In this document: positions 60,001-64,000 of the stretch, piece by piece
Layout: each line of letters begins with the position of its first letter
Position numbering within the stretch: position 1 is the first letter of the stretch
Assembly (NCBI GenBank): GCA_015143295.1
Contig: CM026564.1
Location: 15,364,416-15,428,415, forward strand
From: Tetracentron sinense
Taxonomy: Eukaryota; Streptophyta; Magnoliopsida; Trochodendrales; Trochodendraceae
DNA: 64,000 bases
Reading direction: 5' to 3'
Translations under genes and position numbers: made by a program
The notes under the pieces: generated by a model
Databases searched by the model: none
What the model saw: only the letters and a program-made list of their open reading frames with translations
Told to the model about the DNA's origin: nothing

Positions 60001-60715
60001 AACTGGGGGTTGGATATCAGTCCTGTTTCTTCTAACGTGTGTATTTGAATACATGGTTTGGGGCGAATCCGGGACCGTATGCCCAATTTGGACTCCGAGA
60101 CGGCTGAATCCATGTTTCCCAACTATACTATGGACTAAACATACATCGTCCCACTATTTACAAACCCGGGGTCAGATTTTGATCCCACTTCTTCTCGCAC
60201 GTGTATTTCAATACATCCTAATTGTTAGAGTTAGTTTCGAGCAAATCCGAACCCGTATGCCTGATTTGGGCACCGAGACAGTCGGAATCCATGTTTCTTA
60301 ATTATATTACGGCCAAAACCTACATCGTCCCACCATTTCAAAACCGGGAATCAGATTTCGATCCCATTTCTTTTAACGCATGTATTTCAATGCATACTAA
60401 GTGTTAGGGTTGGTTTCGAGCAAATCCGAGGCCGTACACCCGAGTTGGGTTCCAAGACTGCCGAAATCCATTTTTCACAACTATACTACGGCTGAAACCT
60501 ACATAGTCCCACCATTTCGAAACCAGGCGTCGGATTTCGATGCCGTCTCTTCTAATGTGTATATTTTAATACATCCTAAGTGTTGGGATTGGTTTTGAGG
60601 GAATCCAAGGCCGTATGCCTGATTTGGGCCCCGGGACGGTCGAAATCCATGTTTCAAACCTATAATACAGCCAAAACCTACATCGTCCCACCACATCAAA
60701 ACCGGGGGCTGCACT
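57073..60715. repeat. Higher-order repeat copy 7, 3643 bp, rearranged
   Basis: It begins like the others (to about 58400), then contains foreign-looking monomers, including a truncated one (58735-58830) in which CCGTATTCCCGATT is repeated, and a block at about 59700-60100 resembling the left edge of the array (33740-34100). It rejoins the higher-order pattern at about 60640. Confidence 0.8.
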
Positions 60716-62031
60716 TTGATCTTAATTCTTCTAATGTGTGTATTTCATTACATCCTAAGTGTTGGCATTCGGTTCGAGCGAATCCGATGCCTTATGCCCG
60801 TTTTGGGCACCGAGACGGCCGACATCCATGTTTCACAACTGTACTACGGCCTAAACGTACATCATCCCACCAATTCCAAACCGAGGTTCAGATTTCAATC
60901 TCGTTTCTTCTAACATATTTATTTCAATACACCCTAAGTGTTGAAGTTGGTTGCGAGCGAATCGGAGGCCGTATGCCTGATTTGGCCGCCGAGATGGCCG
61001 AAATCCTTGTTTCACAACTATACTGCAGCCTAAACTTACGTCATCCCACCATTTGCAAACCGGGGTTCGGATTTCGATCCCGTTTCTTCTAATGTGTGTA
61101 TTTCAATACTTCCTAAGTGTTGGGGTTGGTTTCGAGCGAATCCAAGGCCGTATGCGTGATTTGGGCGCCAAGACATTCGGAATCCGTGTTTCACAACTAT
61201 AATACGGCCTAAAGGTACATCGTCCCACCATTTCCATACCGGGGACTGAATTTCAATTATGTTTCTTTTAAGGCGTGTATTTCATTACATCCTAAGTGTT
61301 GGGATTGGTTTCGAGCGAATCCGAGCCCGTATGCCTGATTTGGACACCGAGACGCCCGAAATCCATGTTTCACAACTATACTACGACATAAACCTACATC
61401 GTCCAACCATTTCGAAACCGGGGGCTGGATTTCAATCCTATTTCTTCTAACACGTGTATTTCAATACATCTTAAGTGTTGGAGTTCCTATCAAGGGAATA
61501 TGAGGCCATATGCCCGATTTGGGCGCCGAGACGGCCAAAATCGATGTTTTCTCAAATATACTACGGCCTAAACCGATACTAGGGGTCGGATTTCGATAAC
61601 AATACTTCTAACACGTGTATTTCAATGAATTTTAAGTGTTGGGGTTTGTTTCGAGCGAATCCGAGGCCGTATGCCCAATTTGGGCACCGAGACGGTCGAA
61701 ATCCATGTTTCACAATGATACTACGGCCTACACCTACATCGTCCCACCATTTCTAAATCGGGGGCCAGATTTCGATTCTGTTACTTCTAATGCTTGTATT
61801 TCTATACATCCTAAGTGTTGGGGTTGTTTTCGAGCGAATCCGAGGCCGTAAGCCCGATTTGGGAACCAAGACGGCCGAAATCCAAGTTTCACAACTATAC
61901 TTCGGCCTAAACCTACATCCCCCCACCATTTCCAAACCGGGGGTCGGATTTCAATCCCGTTTCTTCTAACACGTGCATTTCAATACACCCTAGGTGTTGA
62001 TGTTGGTAGCGAGCGAATCCGAGGCCGTATG
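60716..62031. repeat. Higher-order repeat copy 8, partial, cut by an LTR
   Basis: Repeats 57073-58388 with few differences (markers 3643 bp apart) and stops in the middle of a monomer, after CCGTATG, where a gypsy LTR begins. Confidence 0.85.
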
Positions 62032-62242
62032 TGTAGCACCCCGGACTTTTTCATCTTTAATGAATGGCACTTTCATAGCTAATTGGCCGTTTTTGTAGTC
62101 TAATTAATAAATAAAGGAGAAATTGGAAATTCCGAAACGTCAGAAATGTGCGTTTTCGAAAGACGAACCCAACGCAAGTTGAATCGTCAAAATCCGACGA
62201 GCGAGTCAAAAGATATGGTCAAAACAGTCCAGACATACAGAG

Positions 62243-62430
62243 CACCGATCGCTCGGTCCAGTCAGCAATCGATCGGTCCATAACCGATCGATCGGTAGCT
62301 ATCGCACGGTCAGAAATTTTGTATGGGGAAATTTTCCAGAGAGTGAGTTTTTGACCGATCGATCGGTCATAAACACCGATCGCTCGGTAGGCAACCGATC
62401 GATCGGTCATAACCACCGATCGCTCGGTCT
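62243..62430. repeat. CGATCG palindrome cluster in the right-edge LTR
   Basis: About seven CCGATCGATCGG or CCGATCGCTCGG units. Most are perfect, more so than in the older LTRs, which suggests a young element. Confidence 0.82.
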
Positions 62431-63417
62431 TCGCGTTTTTGCAGAAATTTCAGTAAGGGCGTTTTCGTCTTTTGGGTGTTAAACCCTTACCCATAAGGGT
62501 TTGCTCGACCCTTTGAGGCCTCACTTACAACATTTGAGAGATTTGGGAGATAAGAGAGAAGAGAAAAGGGTTTCCTAAACCTAGGTTGCTTTTGGAGAAG
62601 AAATCAAAGGGGTGAAGACCCTAGATCGTCCCCAAGCACGTTTTCTTCACGATTTCAACTCAAGCTCGTGTGGAGGTGCATTCTCCAAGCTAGGGCAGCA
62701 CTCACTCACGTTTTGAAAGAGGTTTCTTCCCCCAACTCAAGTCCCCTTCAAGCAAAGGCTTCCTCCTTCCAAATAGAGCTTCTATTTCAAGGTTTCTTCA
62801 AGATCAAACCTTGATCTAAGGTTAGTACACCCTACTAACTTTCCCTAGCAATAACCTAGGTTTTCTAGTGTAAATGGTGATTATATATATTATGCTTTTC
62901 CTTCCCTATGCATTGTATTAACTCAACAAATATAAACAAGATAAGGGAAATGGAATAAATGTGTGGATGGGATGTCGATTGAGGCGATTGGATGCCGTAT
63001 GGATGTTGTGTGATGTGTGAAAAGGAAAATGGAAGATGGGCACTTTACAAATAACGAATGTACCTTGATGTCTTGATGAAAAATACGCACTAAATAAGGG
63101 AAATGGAAGGACTAAGAAATGTGGCCCACCGTGTGTTTGATAAAATGACTAAACAAGGGATAAACGGACTTAATGAAGAAAATGGAAATAGAAATTGTGT
63201 AAATTTTCTTAGGAATGATAAATTGCTCAAATGTGCTATATGTTGCCTAAATTTTCATACCACTATGTTAAGGATTGAAATGCCATATTCATGTGATCCG
63301 CCCATTCAAGTATGTCATCATGATTACCACTATTGACAAGCACACAAGCACGCATGCATGCATGAATTGGGTTTTCCAAGAGTAATTGTGCATAATAAAG
63401 CAAACAAGAAAATGAAA

Positions 63418-64000
63418 CATGACAAGGAGGTTGGTAGCCCAAGTGAAGGGTGCTAGCCTCTAGCTCACAAGTGAAATGAATCAAGAACATGACAAGGAGG
63501 TTGGTAGCCCAAGGAAGGGTGCTAGCCTCTAGCTCACAAGTGAAATGCAAGAGAGAACATGACAAGGAGGTTGGTAGCCCAAGGAAGGGTGCTAGCCTCT
63601 GGCTCACAAGAGAAACGGAACAAGAACATGACAAGGAGGTTGGTAGCCCAAGTGAAGGGTGCTAGCCTCTAGTTCACAAGTGAAATGAATCAAGAACATG
63701 ACAAGGAGGTTGGTAGCCCAAGGAAGGGTGCTAGCCTCTAGCTCACAAGTGAAATGCAAGAGAGAACATGACAAGGAGGTTGGTAGCCCAAGGAAGGGTG
63801 CTAGCCTCTGGCTCACAAGAGAAACGGAACAAGAACATGACAAGGAGGTTGGTAGCCCAAGGAAGGGTGCTAGCCTCTGGCTCACAAGAGAAATGAATCA
63901 AGAACATGACAAGGAGGTTGGTAGCCCAAGGAAGGGTGCTAGCCTCTGGCTCACAAGAGAAATGGAACAAGAACATGACAAGGAGGTTGGTAGCCCAAGG
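63418..64000. repeat. 69-70 bp minisatellite, at least eight units, in the right-edge LTR
   Basis: Units start CATGACAAGGAGGTTGG at 63418, 63488, 63558, 63627, 63697, 63767, 63836, 63905 and 63974. Units 1-3 are repeated as units 4-6, a 209-bp higher-order period. The core GTGCTAGCCTCT(A/G)GCTCACAAG is the reverse complement of the 65-bp unit in the LTRs of C. The array runs out of the window. Confidence 0.92.

Larger units (their letters stand above)
32677..62031. repeat. Satellite array, monomer about 179 bp, about 164 copies
   Basis: Head-to-tail monomers, all in one orientation. Landmarks in order within a monomer: GAGGCCGTATGCCCGATTTG, GAGACGGCCGAAATCCATG, TTTCACAACTATACTACGG, CCTAAACCTACATCGTCCC, ACCATTTCCAAACCGGGGG, TGTATTTCAATACATCCTAA, GTTGGGGTTGGTTTCGAGCG. 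Monomer length was counted from a typical copy. It is in the size range of plant centromeric satellites. The dozens of 60-180 codon open frames in it are by-products of the repeat. I do not recognise the family from memory. Confidence 0.97.
62032..64000 (+). mobile_element. Ty3/gypsy LTR inserted in the satellite, cut by the window end
   Basis: It starts TGTAGCACCCCGGAC directly after satellite sequence. The first ~500 bp closely match the starts of the solo LTR (6112) and of D (inverted, from 19612), including ACCCAACGCAAGTTGAATCG and the CGATCG cluster (62243-62430). Further on it carries a minisatellite of the kind found in element C. It is a 5' LTR of a plus-strand element or a solo LTR. 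The expected left target-site copy is GTATG (62027-62031). Confidence 0.9.

Noticed and set aside
32782-61935. Dozens of open frames of 60-180 codons with similar proteins (MILFLLMCVFHYILSVGI and relatives)
   Set aside because: They are translations of the satellite in different frames. The same frame recurs at every higher-order copy, starts and stops fall within monomers, and both strands show them. Not genes.
32677-62031. A CENP-B box in the satellite
   Set aside because: TTTCGAGCGAA superficially recalls the start of a CENP-B box, but the rest of the 17-bp consensus is not present in typical monomers.
63418-64000. Regular 69-70 bp repeats resembling a CRISPR array
   Set aside because: The whole unit is repeated with no unique spacers, it lies inside a plant LTR, and the same unit is in the LTRs of element C.
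1-64000. Telomeric repeats, rRNA genes or organellar insertions
   Set aside because: I looked for TTTAGGG arrays, rRNA-like conserved stretches and plastid-like genes and saw none.

Overview
This window is plant nuclear heterochromatin from an angiosperm, probably a eudicot. It contains no intact host gene. Everything recognisable is an LTR retrotransposon, a solo LTR, a small DNA-transposon remnant or satellite DNA. Plant origin follows from a Tekay/Del-type Ty3/gypsy chromovirus polyprotein, a plant-type Ty1/copia polyprotein, primer-binding sites matching the 3' end of plant initiator tRNA-Met, and a satellite monomer of about 179 bp. I cannot name the species. The setting looks pericentromeric or centromeric.

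Left part (1-26086), a nested stack. At the edge is a Ty1/copia LTR (1-1069) and then about 0.6 kb of unassigned DNA with a possible spliced-gene remnant. The outer Ty3/gypsy element B (minus strand) starts with its 3' LTR at 1654. Two elements broke it. Element C (5794-16020) is a non-autonomous LTR element with no coding capacity, inserted in the B reverse-transcriptase region with a perfect 5-bp target duplication (TAAGC). Element D (17371-26086) is a younger copy of the B type, inserted in B's gag/protease spacer. A solo LTR (6112-8560, TSD GTCAA) is nested inside the 3' LTR of C. D carries the best-preserved gag-pol, but it has frameshifts and stop codons and is no longer functional. In D an AT-rich 145-bp segment with GT...AG ends separates gag from protease. 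Removing it would join the two reading frames, so it looks like a retroelement intron. B keeps the 3' half of the same segment.

Middle part (26087-32676). The 5' LTR of D stops abruptly at 26086. Next come about 0.5 kb of DNA-transposon-like subterminal repeats, a 2.2-kb copia LTR (26618-28825) with a TATA box, and a decayed copia pol and gag on the minus strand. This element lost its 5' LTR and gag N-terminus where the satellite begins.

Right part (32677-62031). About 29 kb of head-to-tail satellite, roughly 164 monomers. The left 7 kb is divergent and monomeric. From about 39.7 kb the array is organised in higher-order repeats. Between 44.8 and 56.6 kb, 19-monomer (3.38 kb) and 14-monomer (2.49 kb) units alternate with spacing reproducible to 1-2 bp, giving a 5.87-kb super-repeat. 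Each monomer carries a nested dyad symmetry. At 62032 a plus-strand gypsy LTR is inserted in the satellite and runs off the window. It carries a 69-70 bp minisatellite like the one in the LTRs of C.

The most novel-looking items are the gag/protease intron, the alternating satellite higher-order repeat, and three LTR-embedded structures shared by the gypsy subfamilies: palindrome clusters, a conserved 32-nt hairpin, and subfamily-specific minisatellites.
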